Numbered from the stretch's first letter, positions 16,905 to 26,648 are shown. The stretch: DNA of 64,000 nt from Candidatus Peregrinibacteria bacterium (GCA_026395555.1 JAPLYO010000015.1:16191-80190); one strand, 5' to 3'. The notes: generated by a model not told the origin, from the sequence alone. Made by a program: numbers and translations.

Positions 16905-17881
16905 TGGAAAATACTGCCACACAAGCAACTCCTGTTTTTATTGAACGTGCTCCATATGAAAAGGGCTTCGCTGACTTCTTTGAAAAAAATCTCAAGGAGC
17001 GTCTTCAGAAGGCGGAAACCGATCGTCTTGAGCTCTTAAAAGAATATGATCACCGCAAGACTGTCGGTTATCCCATGTATGTTCCAGTTATTCTCTTGGC
17101 GGGCATTCTTTTTTTATACGCAGATCCTCAGTTTGGGTTATTTGTTGGTATTGGGCTTGGTGCGCTTTTGTACCAGTGGATTCAAGGCCCGGTTCATAAG
17201 TATCGATCTAATGTGAAGGAAGGAATTGTCGCTGAGCTAGTTACGTTTTTTGGCGAGTTGAGTTTTTCCGAATCGAGGAAGCTCGATACGCAGCTTTTGG
17301 AGGATAGCGGAATAGTTCCAGGCTTCACGACGTACAATGGAGGTGATCACCTAAGCGGAAACTACGATGGTGTTGATATGGAGATGTGCGAGGTAGAGCT
17401 CAAGCAGAAGGGGAATAAGGATAGGGAGTATGTGGTCTTCAAGGGCGAGATGTTTCATATAAAACTCAAAAAGACATTCACGGGCAAAACGATTGTTAAA
17501 AAGGATAGTGGGTTTCTGGGAAATGCTTTCGGTGGAATATTTACCAAGCTTGAGAGAGTAAAATTAGAGGACCCGAAATTCGAAAAGGAGTTTGAGGTGT
17601 ATGGTACTGACCAGGTTGAGGCTCGCTATTTGCTTACGACGGCATTCATGGAGAGACTTCTAACACTGAGAGATACCTTCGATAAGAATGGAACGATTCA
17701 GTGCGAGTTTAGTAATGATCATCTTTTTATCACTATCGCCACAAATCGTGATTTATTCGAGGCGGGTCCAATCGAAGAGTCATGTCTTGATACTGAGGAT
17801 ATTCATATATTCCTTTCTCAGATGGAGTCGGTATTTCAGGTAATTGAGGTATTGAAACTGAATAAATATACTGGTCTTTAG
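16904..17881 (+). CDS. DUF3137 membrane protein, LemA partner
   Basis: 325 residues. Two close membrane segments lie near 55-92 (YVPVILLAGILFLYA and FGLFVGIGLGALLY), after a charged N terminus. The rest is a soluble domain with the DUF3137 features YDGVDMEMCEVEL, VVFKGEMFHIKL, and a late HLFITIATNRDLFE. The gene overlaps lemA by one base. The function of this pair is unknown; a membrane-associated complex is a reasonable inference. Confidence 0.82.
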   Translation: MENTATQATPVFIERAPYEKGFADFFEKNLKERLQKAETDRLELLKEYDHRKTVGYPMYVPVILLAGILFLYADPQFGLFVGIGLGALLYQWIQGPVHKYRSNVKEGIVAELVTFFGELSFSESRKLDTQLLEDSGIVPGFTTYNGGDHLSGNYDGVDMEMCEVELKQKGNKDREYVVFKGEMFHIKLKKTFTGKTIVKKDSGFLGNAFGGIFTKLERVKLEDPKFEKEFEVYGTDQVEARYLLTTAFMERLLTLRDTFDKNGTIQCEFSNDHLFITIATNRDLFEAGPIEESCLDTEDIHIFLSQMESVFQVIEVLKLNKYTGL

Positions 17882-17894
17882 ATCATGAAAGTTC

Positions 17895-17900
17895 TATACT
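17895..17900 (+). promoter_or_regulatory. Possible -10 box of gnd (leaderless)
   Basis: TATACT seven bases before ATG 17908 would place the start at 17907. No good -35 is visible, so the gnd operon may instead be read from lemA. Confidence 0.35.
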
Positions 17901-17907
17901 CGAAGCA

Positions 17908-19299
17908 ATGAAAAGTGCTATCGGAATTATTGGCCTTGGTGTCATGGGCGCGAGTCTCGCGCAGAATTTTGCGAATAAAAAAATCCAAGTAAGCGCCTAC
18001 AATCATCACAAGGATAAAGTTGATGCATTGGTGAAAAAAGCCAACTCACCTCATCTCATAGGATACGACGTGCTCAAGAAATTTGTTTCTTCTCTTGAAG
18101 CGCCGAGGAAGATTATTCTCATGGTTCCCGCTGGCGATCCGGTCGACGAGACGATCAAAAAGCTCAGTCCACTTCTCTTGAAAGGAGATATTATTATTGA
18201 TGGGGGGAACTCATTTTATCGCGACACATTGAGGAGAGTTGAAGAGTTGAACAAAAAAAGTATACACTTTGTGGGCATGGGAATATCCGGTGGAGAAAAG
18301 GGGGCATTACAGGGACCGTGTATTATGCCAGGCACATCAAAAGCAATCTGGAAATCCCTCAAACCGCTTCTGGAAAAGATCGCTGCAAAAGATTTTTCCA
18401 AAAAACCTTGTGTAGTGAACGTAGGCGCGCCTGGAGCAGGGCACTATGTGAAAATGGTACACAATGGAATTGAATACGCCCTCATGCAGCTTATCGCAGA
18501 GAGTTACGGTCTACTGAGGGATCTTTATGGAATCTCGAACGATAATATTGCAACCGTATTTGAGTCTTTTAATGATAGCCGACTTGGATCGTACCTTCTT
18601 GAGATTTCTCAAATCGTATGTCAAAAAAAAGAAGGGAAGCGAAATCTGGTTGATATGATTATGGACGTCTCTGGCAACAAAGGAACGGGAAAATGGACGA
18701 CGCAGGAAGCTTTGGATTTGGGAATAGCCCTGCCGATTATCACCGAATCTCTTTTTGCTCGGTATGTATCGTCCGATAAGAATCTTCGACTTACTCTTGG
18801 AAAAAGAATAAGTAAGAAAAAAACAGAAGATCTGCCGCCACTGACGGTATTTTTAGAAATGCTTGAAGGCGCGCTCTATGGAGCCTTTCTTCTCGCCTAT
18901 GCCGAAGGATTTATGATGCTGGATCGAGCGAATACTACGTATAACTTTGATCTGGATTTTCGAGAAATAGCGAGGATATGGCAAGGTGGATGCATCATTC
19001 GAGCGAAGGTATTGAAAGATATTACCAAAGCTCTCCCTCGGAAGTCGGGTATGCTGCTTATGGACAAGAAATATTTTAAGGAGATTATTGCATGCATGGA
19101 GTCGCTCAAGAATATTACCGTCACAGGGGTTCTCACGGAGGAGCCGGTGGCAGCATATTCCGCAGCACTAAACAGTTTTTATAGTATGACTTCCGCGCAG
19201 CTCCCATCAAATCTCATTCAGGGACTACGGGATCTTTTTGGGGCACATACCTATCAGCGTATCGATAAAAAAGGTACATTCCATACGGAATGGGAATAA
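17908..19299 (+). CDS. gnd: 6-phosphogluconate dehydrogenase, decarboxylating
   Basis: Converts 6-phosphogluconate and NADP+ to ribulose-5-phosphate and CO2. 463 residues, close to the standard 470. Visible are the Rossmann motif GLGVMGASLAQNF, GISGGEKGALQGPCIMPG, the catalytic-lysine segment GHYVKMVHNGIEYA, and DVSGNKGTGKWT. The end GAHTYQRIDKKGTFHTEW carries the phosphate-binding Arg and His from the partner subunit. First gene of gnd-zwf-pgl, with gaps of 9 and 34 bases. Confidence 0.96.
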   Translation: MKSAIGIIGLGVMGASLAQNFANKKIQVSAYNHHKDKVDALVKKANSPHLIGYDVLKKFVSSLEAPRKIILMVPAGDPVDETIKKLSPLLLKGDIIIDGGNSFYRDTLRRVEELNKKSIHFVGMGISGGEKGALQGPCIMPGTSKAIWKSLKPLLEKIAAKDFSKKPCVVNVGAPGAGHYVKMVHNGIEYALMQLIAESYGLLRDLYGISNDNIATVFESFNDSRLGSYLLEISQIVCQKKEGKRNLVDMIMDVSGNKGTGKWTTQEALDLGIALPIITESLFARYVSSDKNLRLTLGKRISKKKTEDLPPLTVFLEMLEGALYGAFLLAYAEGFMMLDRANTTYNFDLDFREIARIWQGGCIIRAKVLKDITKALPRKSGMLLMDKKYFKEIIACMESLKNITVTGVLTEEPVAAYSAALNSFYSMTSAQLPSNLIQGLRDLFGAHTYQRIDKKGTFHTEWE

Positions 19300-19308
19300 C
19301 ATAAATAT

Positions 19309-20757
19309 ATGAGCAAATCGAACGACACTCCATTTCAGATTGCGCAGCATGATTTTACATTGATCATCTTTGGTGCATCAGGCTCGCTTGCGAAGTTGAA
19401 GATCTTCCCTTCGCTCTACCAGCTACAGCTTGAAAAGCGCTTGCCGGTCGACTTTCGCATCGTGGGATATGCGCGAACAGAGATGACCGAAAAGGCATTT
19501 CATGAGGAATTTCAAAAATCCGTACGAGAAAAATTTAAAGAGATGACCGATGAAAAAATCCTCGCAAAGGTTTTAAAAAATGTCACCTATGTCTCCGGCC
19601 AGTATGACTCAGAGGCTGATTTTACGCGGTTGAAGGAGCATCTGGTCTCCATAGAAGGAAAAGGAAAGTTTATGCGTCTAGCATACTTTTCTACGCCACC
19701 GTCAGTGTTTGAATCGGTTATCACGCAGTTGGGAAAGGTAAATTTTGATACACAGGTTTCTAAACTTCGTCTGATTATCGAAAAACCCTTTGGGTACGAT
19801 CTCAAGTCTGCAAAAAACCTAGAAAAGGTACTGCTGGAGCGATTTGATGAGTCTCAGCTTTTTCTCTTGGATCACTATTTGGGCAAGGAGGCGGTATTTA
19901 ATCTTCTCTCGCTTCGTTATGCCAACCCTATTCTTACGACACTGATTCAGGGGTCATATGTTCGGAATATTCAGATTAATGGATTGGAAAACCTGGGTAC
20001 CGAAGGACGTGCGAATTATTTCGAACACGTAGGGTCGCTTCGCGATATGGTTCAGTCGCACCTATTTCAGATTCTCGCATTTCTTACGATGGATCTACCG
20101 GAAAAAATAACATCAGATACGATTCATCGCGGGAAGCGAAATCTCATAGAATCGCTTGTACTAAAGGATAAGAAGGCATCGGTCGTGCGTGGACAATATG
20201 ATGGGTACAGAAAGGAGGAGGGTGTAAGTCCAAAATCGGATACAGAGACGTTCGCCGCGCTCCGTCTATTTATTGACGAAATGCGTTGGCATAACGTGCC
20301 GGTATATTTGCGAACGGGAAAGAAGATGAAGAAGCAACTCACGAGTGTTGTGATTGAGTTTAAGCCACAGGCGCTACAGAAGCTCCATAAAGATTTAGAA
20401 CCAAACAAATTAATTATTCAGTTGCAGCCAAATGAGAAGATTGAGTTTAGTCTCCTGACGAAGATGGGGGGATCGGAGGTGGACTTCACTCCACTCAATA
20501 CGGGACGACCGATTTATTGTAGCGGAGACTGTCTTGACGAGCACGGTCGACTCCTGATTGAGGCGATTAAGGGCGACAAGATGCTGTTTCTCGACTTCCC
20601 GGAAATTTATGCCTCATGGGGATTTGTGGATAAGATTATAGATGCTTTCGAAGAAAATGAAATTCCCCTTGTGCATTACAAACCTGGAACATATGGTCCA
20701 AAAGAGTCATATGAGATGCTAGAGCAGTATGGACATAAGTGGCATGACGTTGAATAA
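19309..20757 (+). CDS. zwf: Glucose-6-phosphate 1-dehydrogenase
   Basis: Oxidises glucose-6-phosphate to 6-phosphogluconolactone and yields NADPH. The 482 residues show the nucleotide-binding GASGSLAKLKIFPSLYQL near 24-41, EKPFGYDL, the active-site DHYLGKEAVFNL (His as general base, Lys for phosphate) and RTGKKM. Usual bacterial members read RIDHYLGKE; here it is FLLDHYLGKE. It sits between gnd and pgl, so all three oxidative steps are co-transcribed. Confidence 0.96.
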   Translation: MSKSNDTPFQIAQHDFTLIIFGASGSLAKLKIFPSLYQLQLEKRLPVDFRIVGYARTEMTEKAFHEEFQKSVREKFKEMTDEKILAKVLKNVTYVSGQYDSEADFTRLKEHLVSIEGKGKFMRLAYFSTPPSVFESVITQLGKVNFDTQVSKLRLIIEKPFGYDLKSAKNLEKVLLERFDESQLFLLDHYLGKEAVFNLLSLRYANPILTTLIQGSYVRNIQINGLENLGTEGRANYFEHVGSLRDMVQSHLFQILAFLTMDLPEKITSDTIHRGKRNLIESLVLKDKKASVVRGQYDGYRKEEGVSPKSDTETFAALRLFIDEMRWHNVPVYLRTGKKMKKQLTSVVIEFKPQALQKLHKDLEPNKLIIQLQPNEKIEFSLLTKMGGSEVDFTPLNTGRPIYCSGDCLDEHGRLLIEAIKGDKMLFLDFPEIYASWGFVDKIIDAFEENEIPLVHYKPGTYGPKESYEMLEQYGHKWHDVE

Positions 20758-20791
20758 ATAGCGCTAAAATATATCGTAAACAAACATAGTA

Positions 20792-21496
20792 ATGATCGAA
20801 CAGATATTCTCAGTGAAGGACGAGCATGAGTTTTTGGAAAAAACTTCCATACATCTTTTAAATAAAATTCATGAGATTCTTGAAACACAAGAATTTTGTC
20901 GACTTGGGCTTTCTGGCGGATCAACGCCAAAAAAGCTCTATCGTAGACTTGCTGAGTTGCACATACCTTGGGAAAAAATGGTGCTTATTGTTTTGGATGA
21001 GAGAAATGTATCACTTAGCGATCCCCATAGTAATTACGGCATGATTCGTGATGAACTTTTAAGTATGATAAAGATTCCAGATGAACAGGTTGTATTTTTT
21101 GATACAGAGCTTGGATATGATTCTGCGGTGCTTTCGACAGAGCAGAAATTGATACATTTAAAAAAAGAACGTCTTCCACTTTTTGATCATCTCATTCTTG
21201 GTGTTGGCGCAGATGGTCATATTGCTGGAATTTTCCCAGAAACACCCTCTCCACAGAAGGGATTTCTCACTATGAAGACTCACACTGATATGTTCGATGT
21301 CGGCGAACGGATGACTGCGACAATGGAAGCTCTCACGTCCTGCGCCTCGGCCACGCTCCTTGTAAATGGCCATGAAAAGACCCGCGTGCTGAATGCGATA
21401 ACGGGCAGCACTGGAGCTATCGAGGGCCAAAATAATCTTCCAATCATGGAATTCATCGCAAAGGTTCCGACAACGGTGTATGCGGTGAACGTATAG
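20792..21496 (+). CDS. pgl: 6-phosphogluconolactonase (DevB type)
   Basis: Hydrolyses 6-phosphogluconolactone, linking zwf to gnd. 234 residues with LGLSGGSTPKKLYRRLAE near 36-53, LDERNVSLSDPHSNYGM, and the active-site ILGVGADGHIAGIFP. This matches the NagB/DevB fold and length. Last gene of the oxidative pentose-phosphate operon; the transcript then meets the antitoxin remnant and the convergent tkt gene. No clear terminator is visible. Confidence 0.93.
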   Translation: MIEQIFSVKDEHEFLEKTSIHLLNKIHEILETQEFCRLGLSGGSTPKKLYRRLAELHIPWEKMVLIVLDERNVSLSDPHSNYGMIRDELLSMIKIPDEQVVFFDTELGYDSAVLSTEQKLIHLKKERLPLFDHLILGVGADGHIAGIFPETPSPQKGFLTMKTHTDMFDVGERMTATMEALTSCASATLLVNGHEKTRVLNAITGSTGAIEGQNNLPIMEFIAKVPTTVYAVNV

Positions 21497-21572
21497 GCCG
21501 CCAGCAAAACTTTCCATGCGTAGGCATTTTTGCTGTAAAATATGTCTGTGTTTTGAACACTTACTGCAGCAA

Positions 21573-22081
21573 ATGGCCTTCCCGGGAAATTTCAACCACG
21601 ATATATGTTTTACAAGAGGAGATATTGCTGTCCATTTCTATGCCGATGCACCGGAAACGCTCAAAAGTAAAATAAAGCGGGCGATAAGAAAAAACACAAT
21701 AATCCAGCTCAAGAGGGGTCTTTATATCACCACGGACGCGTATCTGAAGGAGGTAAACAAGAAGACGCTCACGGAATATATCTCCTCAAGACTTCGCACG
21801 CCATCCTATATCAGCCTCGAATATGCACTTGAAGAATATGGACTTCTTCCGATGCGACCAGTGAGAACCATCACGTGTATTGCCGCGAAAACACGAACGA
21901 GATATCGCTTTTCGGATAGCCTTTGCTCCAATGGCAAAATTTTTCTGAAGAAGATTTCAGGGAATTCGGTCATTACGTCTGGAAATCAAACTCCGCGAAA
22001 ATGATAGATATATGGGAAATAATCAATAAGCACTTTGAAGGTAAGAAGTTTGATGTATGGGCGAAAGAGCTGCTCTCATAG
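21573..22081 (+). pseudogene. Decayed AbiEi-type antitoxin gene
   Basis: The first 130 or so codons encode a domain like the AbiEi antitoxin of type IV toxin-antitoxin systems: KRAIRKNTIIQLKRGLYITT (a winged-helix with the GLY turn) and RTPSYISLEYALEEYGLLP. After about 21910 the frame gives junk and stops at 22004. The +1 frame (frame 2) carries plausible protein, ending in an open stretch from about 21920 through HYVWKSNSAK, MIDIWEIINKHFEGKK and DVWAKELLS at TAG 22081. So a frameshift or small deletion separates two parts. No AbiEii nucleotidyltransferase toxin follows; the convergent tkt gene begins 18 bases later. Whether the tail belongs to the antitoxin or is a toxin remnant is not clear. 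Confidence 0.6.
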
Positions 22082-22098
22082 CCCGCGACATTCAAGTT

Positions 22099-24072
22099 CT
22101 ATGCTTTTCTTTTCGCTAATTTTTCCACCTCTTTCGTAATGTCTTTCATGCCAAGGCCCGCCTCCTCGTACAACTCGTCGGCGGTCCCACTCAGCTGATA
22201 ACCTCGAACTCCCATGGTAGCGAGCGGAACGTTAACATCCTCCTCTTTGAGTGCGGCAGTAGTAAGCATTCCGAGTCCAATATGCGGTTCGTGATCTTCT
22301 ATAGTGAGAACGGCGCCAGTTTTTTTAGCACTCTTTGCTACTGTTTCTGTATCAAATGGCTTCAATGAGCTCACGACAACGATTTCTACATCGATCAATC
22401 CCGCAAGGGCATCTCGAACTTCCAATGCTCGTGTTACCATAGGTCCACTTGCTACGATCGTAATGTCTTTACCATTTCTCAAGACATCTGCTTTTCCGAT
22501 CTTGAACTCATAGGCGCCTCCGAAGAATGCACTGCCATCTTCTGTTGTAAGTATCGGTAACTTTGAGCGTCCCATACGGACATACACGTTTCCGTAGATG
22601 CTCGCCACGCGACGAATGATGCGATCACACTGATTGGCATCCGCAGGCTCAAAGATAGAAGTATTAAAGAAGCCCATGAATGAGCCAATATCATCAATCG
22701 CCTGATGAGTCGGTCCATCCTCGCCTACAGATAAACCGCAGTGAGTGGAAACCATTTTTGCATTCGTTTCATTGATATCATTTACACGTGCCTGATCTTT
22801 TGCGCGACTCGTCATGAACGCGCCAAACGTTGAACAGAAGGGGATAAACCCACGTAAACTCAAACCTCCGGCCGCACTTACCATATGCTGTTCGGCGATA
22901 CCGCACTCAATATGTCGCTCGGGGAAGGCTTTCTTCACACCATCTGTTTTTACTGATCCCGCAAGATCTGCAGTCATGGCAACAACATTCATGTTCAGAC
23001 CAGCCAGATCCGTTAACGCGTTTCCGTAGGCGCCACGGCAGTCGAATAGTTCTTTGCCGACCGGATACTCCTTCGGCGTGCCGGCATTGAATCCTTCAAT
23101 GGCAGAGCCATTTTTTACAAAATCATAACTAAAAATCTTCTCCTTGAGGCTTCCTCCAAATCCACCAAGGAAATCGGTAATACTTTTTGCACCGGCCTCG
23201 TCGACAGTCAATTCGCTCAACGCCTTTTCGGTAAGTTCTTTGTTGGTAGCATTTCCATGCCAGCTGGATTTTCCTGCATCCGCCTCGGCCTCCATGAAAC
23301 TAACGCCTTTTCCCATAATAGTATGAGCTATTAAGCATACAGGCTTGCCTCCTTCGCCGCTCGTTCCATCAACACCGGAAACCATCTGCATCGCCTTTGC
23401 TCTCGAGAGAGCGTTCCACATAGCCTGATAGTCATGTCCATCTACCTCTATAACCTCCCATCCAGCTGCGCGATAATGTCCGGCAATATTTGTCGGCATG
23501 ATGGTATCAAGGGATGCGCTGAGCTGAAGCTTGTTGTAATCAATAAATAAAACAAGATTTGAAAGGGCATATTTGCTCGCAAAATTCATCATCTCATACG
23601 CCTGTCCCTCTTGCTGCTCGCCGTCACCCATAAGGAGGTAAACTGACTCAGGGGATTTTTTTAAATGATTTCCGAGGGCGAACGCGCTGGCAACAGAGGA
23701 TCCCACACCAAGCGGACCGGTAGAATAATGTACACCACGAACTTTGCGATTTACATGTCCCTCGAATACATCTGATGGCTTGCGAAAAAGCTTAATAGCA
23801 CGCTCTTTGTCTACAACGCCCAGCTCGCCCAGAATGGCGTAAACAGCGGGGGAGACATGGCCATTTGAGACGACAACCGGTTCGTTTGATCGACTGATAA
23901 CAAAAGCATAGAGCAGCGAAAGGTAGTCGATAACGGAGAGGGAGCCACCTGGGTGACCCGACTGCGCGTTCGAGACCATCTCAATAATCGATCGACGGCA
24001 AGCCGTTGAAAGCGTTTGGAGGAAGGAAATATGTTCGTCGTTAAGAGGCTCACCTAAATTTGGAATATTCAT
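22099..24072 (-). CDS. tkt: Transketolase
   Basis: Thiamine-diphosphate enzyme exchanging two-carbon units between pentose, heptose, triose and hexose phosphates. 657 residues in a single chain. Visible: SGHPGGSLSVIDYL near 38-51, the diphosphate/metal motif MGDGEQQEGQAYEMMNFA, NKLQLSA, the second-domain GIAEQHMVSAAGGLSLRG with its catalytic Glu, and STHCGLSVGEDGPTHQ. Last gene of tal-pgi-tkt, with gaps of 9 and 17 bases. It complements the gnd operon, which converges on it. Confidence 0.95.
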   Translation of the reverse strand: MNIPNLGEPLNDEHISFLQTLSTACRRSIIEMVSNAQSGHPGGSLSVIDYLSLLYAFVISRSNEPVVVSNGHVSPAVYAILGELGVVDKERAIKLFRKPSDVFEGHVNRKVRGVHYSTGPLGVGSSVASAFALGNHLKKSPESVYLLMGDGEQQEGQAYEMMNFASKYALSNLVLFIDYNKLQLSASLDTIMPTNIAGHYRAAGWEVIEVDGHDYQAMWNALSRAKAMQMVSGVDGTSGEGGKPVCLIAHTIMGKGVSFMEAEADAGKSSWHGNATNKELTEKALSELTVDEAGAKSITDFLGGFGGSLKEKIFSYDFVKNGSAIEGFNAGTPKEYPVGKELFDCRGAYGNALTDLAGLNMNVVAMTADLAGSVKTDGVKKAFPERHIECGIAEQHMVSAAGGLSLRGFIPFCSTFGAFMTSRAKDQARVNDINETNAKMVSTHCGLSVGEDGPTHQAIDDIGSFMGFFNTSIFEPADANQCDRIIRRVASIYGNVYVRMGRSKLPILTTEDGSAFFGGAYEFKIGKADVLRNGKDITIVASGPMVTRALEVRDALAGLIDVEIVVVSSLKPFDTETVAKSAKKTGAVLTIEDHEPHIGLGMLTTAALKEEDVNVPLATMGVRGYQLSGTADELYEEAGLGMKDITKEVEKLAKRKA

Positions 24073-24089
24073 GGGCAGACTATAAGAGA

Positions 24090-25406
24090 CTAGTGGGAAC
24101 CAAGCAACATCTTTTTTGTTAAAACTTTTCCAAGTTCAACCCCCGGCTGATTGTAGGCGTCAATGCCGTACATCTCCCCGAGAAAAGCGATACTTCCCTC
24201 AAGCATGACGAAGAGCTCGCCGAGGCTCTCTTCCGAGATACGATCGAGGGATATATTAGCGGTGGGGCGGTCGTATGCGGTAAGCGCCTCCTGGGTAGCT
24301 AACTGTTCGGTATGCATCAAAGTTGCGAACGAGACCCCGCTAAGGAATGCGAATGAACGCTCATTTGCGCCCGTACTCGGAATGGCGACTTTTGATCGGA
24401 ATGATTTGGTTTCAAGAAAAAGTATGAGCTTATCGTATGGACCCTCGTTATAGAGCTGAACCTGAGAGTGCTGATCCGTAACGCCAAGCGCTTTGATGGG
24501 CGTGAGTCCAGTATGCACATCTTTACCCTCGCGGTTAACAGCCTTACCAATGCTTTCCGCCAAGAGCTGCCTATACCAATCAGCGACAGAATAGAGTGCC
24601 GACGAGTATGCCATCATAACGGTAGTAGTAACACCATATCGTTGCTGTAAGAGGTACTGTGCATGAGCGAGCTGATAGGCGGAATTATCGGCTATCTCAG
24701 TCGTAAGAAATCTATCGGCCCCCTTACTCGCGCCCTTAAGAAGTTTGGAAATATCTATACCAATAAGCGCAGCAGGAAGCAGTCCAACAGCCGTAAGGAC
24801 GGAAAATCGACCTCCGACATTATCGGGAATAGGAAAATTGACGAACTCCTCGCGTCGCGCCTCCTCCCTCAGGAATCCCTTTTCAAGATCAGTAACCATA
24901 ACAAAATGCTTCTTAAAAGAGGTACCCGCGGCGACCTTCTTCATTTTCTTTTTATAGTAGAGATATTGAGCCACCGTTTCAGGAGTTGTTCCAGACTTAC
25001 TGATAACAACAAAAAGTGTTTTTGAGTAGTTGAGAATCGAGTCGAGATTGGCAATGAGCTCAGGATCGACATTATCAAGGACGTGAAGTTGAGGTCCTCC
25101 TCTTTTTGAAGCGGGAATCTGATTCCATGAGAGTGGTTTTAGCGCCTGCATGAGCGCAGTAACGCCGAGAGCAGAGCCACCGATACCCAGCACGACAATA
25201 TGTTCAAATGATCCACGAACCTTTTTGGCATAAGATACAATATCCTTCGTAACGTCGGATGGATGCACTAGATCGAGAAATCCCTGCCCGCGACGTTGAA
25301 TATCATGCAGGTATCCACGCAGGAGTAGACCCGAGGAAAGAATATCTTTCTGCTTCAGACCATGTGTCTTAAGGGCATGAAGATGTGTAAGGGAAAGACT
25401 AACCAT
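24090..25406 (-). CDS. pgi: Glucose-6-phosphate isomerase
   Basis: Interconverts glucose-6-phosphate and fructose-6-phosphate. 438 residues, typical of the shorter bacterial form. Visible: VVLGIGGSALGVTAL, VISKSGTTPETVAQYLYY (phosphate-binding SKSGTTxET), IPDNVGGRFSVLTAVG with the catalytic Arg, and the closing YNQPGVELGKVLTKK with the catalytic Lys. In the tal-pgi-tkt operon it joins the hexose pool to zwf and tkt. Confidence 0.95.
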   Translation of the reverse strand: MVSLSLTHLHALKTHGLKQKDILSSGLLLRGYLHDIQRRGQGFLDLVHPSDVTKDIVSYAKKVRGSFEHIVVLGIGGSALGVTALMQALKPLSWNQIPASKRGGPQLHVLDNVDPELIANLDSILNYSKTLFVVISKSGTTPETVAQYLYYKKKMKKVAAGTSFKKHFVMVTDLEKGFLREEARREEFVNFPIPDNVGGRFSVLTAVGLLPAALIGIDISKLLKGASKGADRFLTTEIADNSAYQLAHAQYLLQQRYGVTTTVMMAYSSALYSVADWYRQLLAESIGKAVNREGKDVHTGLTPIKALGVTDQHSQVQLYNEGPYDKLILFLETKSFRSKVAIPSTGANERSFAFLSGVSFATLMHTEQLATQEALTAYDRPTANISLDRISEESLGELFVMLEGSIAFLGEMYGIDAYNQPGVELGKVLTKKMLLGSH

Positions 25407-25415
25407 AGGAAAGGA

Positions 25416-26102
25416 TCATTTTTTAGAAGATTTTTGCTTAGCTAATCCCTTAGTTTTTGAGGCTTTTTCCCAGTCCGCAAGAAACTTCTGAATGCCGATG
25501 TCGGTCAGCGGATGCTGAAATAGCTTCATAAAGATAGCATAGGGAATGGTGCAGATATGAGCACCCAATATTGCCGCCTCAGTAACATGTCGAGGATGTC
25601 GTACGCTGGCGACGATTATTTCTGTCTTGAACTCATACTCTCTATATATATCAGTGATTTCTTCGATAAGCGTCATGCCATCCTGACCTGCATCGTCTAG
25701 TCTTCCTATGAATGGGCTTACGAAAGTTGCTCCAGCTTTAGCAGCCAAGAGTGCCTGATTTGCAGAAAATACGAGAGTGATGTTAACGTGAATGCCCTTG
25801 GAGCGTAAGTAGCGGCAAGCTTTCAGGCCGTTTGGGGTCATTGGTAGCTTCACGCAGATGTTTTTCGCCCATTTACTATAAGCTAAACCCTCCTTGATCA
25901 TTCCCTCATAGTCCAAAGAAATAACCTCGGCACTTACAGGACCATTAACTAGCTTTGAGATAGCTTTGACGCGAGACTCGAAATCAACACCTTCCAACGC
26001 GACGAGCGTAGGATTGGTAGTGACTCCATCTAAAAGACCAAGGGAAGCCGCGTCGGCGATCTCTTGGATATTGGCGGTATCGAGGAATAGTTTCATGAGC
26101 AA
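25416..26102 (-). CDS. tal: Transaldolase (short TalC/MipB type)
   Basis: Transfers dihydroxyacetone from sedoheptulose-7-phosphate to glyceraldehyde-3-phosphate through a Schiff base. 228 residues: [29 protein letters not shown], catalytic Lys in [33 protein letters not shown] and [11 protein letters not shown]. The length fits the small transaldolase/F6P-aldolase subfamily. The start is ambiguous: AGGAG lies 6 bases before TTG 26102 but 12 before ATG 26096, so the TTG is better placed. First gene of the non-oxidative operon. Confidence 0.93.
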   Translation of the reverse strand: MLMKLFLDTANIQEIADAASLGLLDGVTTNPTLVALEGVDFESRVKAISKLVNGPVSAEVISLDYEGMIKEGLAYSKWAKNICVKLPMTPNGLKACRYLRSKGIHVNITLVFSANQALLAAKAGATFVSPFIGRLDDAGQDGMTLIEEITDIYREYEFKTEIIVASVRHPRHVTEAAILGAHICTIPYAIFMKLFQHPLTDIGIQKFLADWEKASKTKGLAKQKSSKK

Positions 26103-26151
26103 AATATACTCCTATTCAAAGCAGGATTCCACTCAAAATCGTAAATGAAAC

Positions 26152-26406
26152 TTAAGCTGTAGCTCGAGCCAAAAGTGACTTCTTTCTTGCAGCGTTGTTC
26201 TTGTGAATGATGTTCTTCTTCATGGCCGTGTCGATGACAGAAAAGGCCTTAGGAAGCATCGTAATAGCAGTAGCCTTGTCTCCCTCCTTAGCAACCTTCA
26301 ATACGTCCTTAACAGCCTTCTTGAGGTCTGCACGTGTCTTGTAGTTGCGTACTTTAGCCTTGAGAGACTGACGCATGGACTTCTTGGAAGCTGAAAGATT
26401 AGGCAT
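26152..26406 (-). CDS. rpsT: Ribosomal protein bS20
   Basis: Helical 16S rRNA-binding protein of the small subunit, 84 residues from ATG 26406 (MPNLSASKKSMRQS). Basic throughout, with the late segment SVIDTAMKKNIIHKNNAARKKSLL that matches the S20 family (IDxAAxKGxIHKNxAARxKSRL). The longer frame from 26487 is not used, because a strong promoter lies at 26440-26468, inside that extension. Confidence 0.95.
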   Translation of the reverse strand: MPNLSASKKSMRQSLKAKVRNYKTRADLKKAVKDVLKVAKEGDKATAITMLPKAFSVIDTAMKKNIIHKNNAARKKSLLARATA

Positions 26407-26439
26407 AAAAGGATCGTTTTTCAAAAATAAAGCAGACCA

Positions 26440-26468
26440 AATATAGTGATGGTAGAGCCTGATGTCAA
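26440..26468 (-). promoter_or_regulatory. Promoter of rpsT
   Basis: On the minus strand TTGACA (26468-26463), 17 bases, TATATT (26445-26440). Predicted start 26433; 27-base leader before ATG 26406. Confidence 0.8.
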
Positions 26469-26618
26469 ATATATTTGCATAAAGCACCCCAATTCAAGAA
26501 AAATTCAACAATTATTCAAGAAAATGTCATGGTTTTGTTACTTTTGTGGTGTACAACGGGTATAGGTACACAGATTGAGGCAGCAGAAAAGAAGCATAAG
26601 GCCCTCAGGGGGAAAAAG

Positions 26619-26648
26619 TTGACAAGAGTACAAAAGTTAGTATAGAAT
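26619..26648 (+). promoter_or_regulatory. Promoter of the large SLH gene
   Basis: TTGACA (26619-26624), then TAGAAT (26643-26648, spacing 18) or TATAGA (26641-26646, spacing 16). Predicted start near 26655; leader of about 25 bases to ATG 26680, no SD. Confidence 0.7.
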
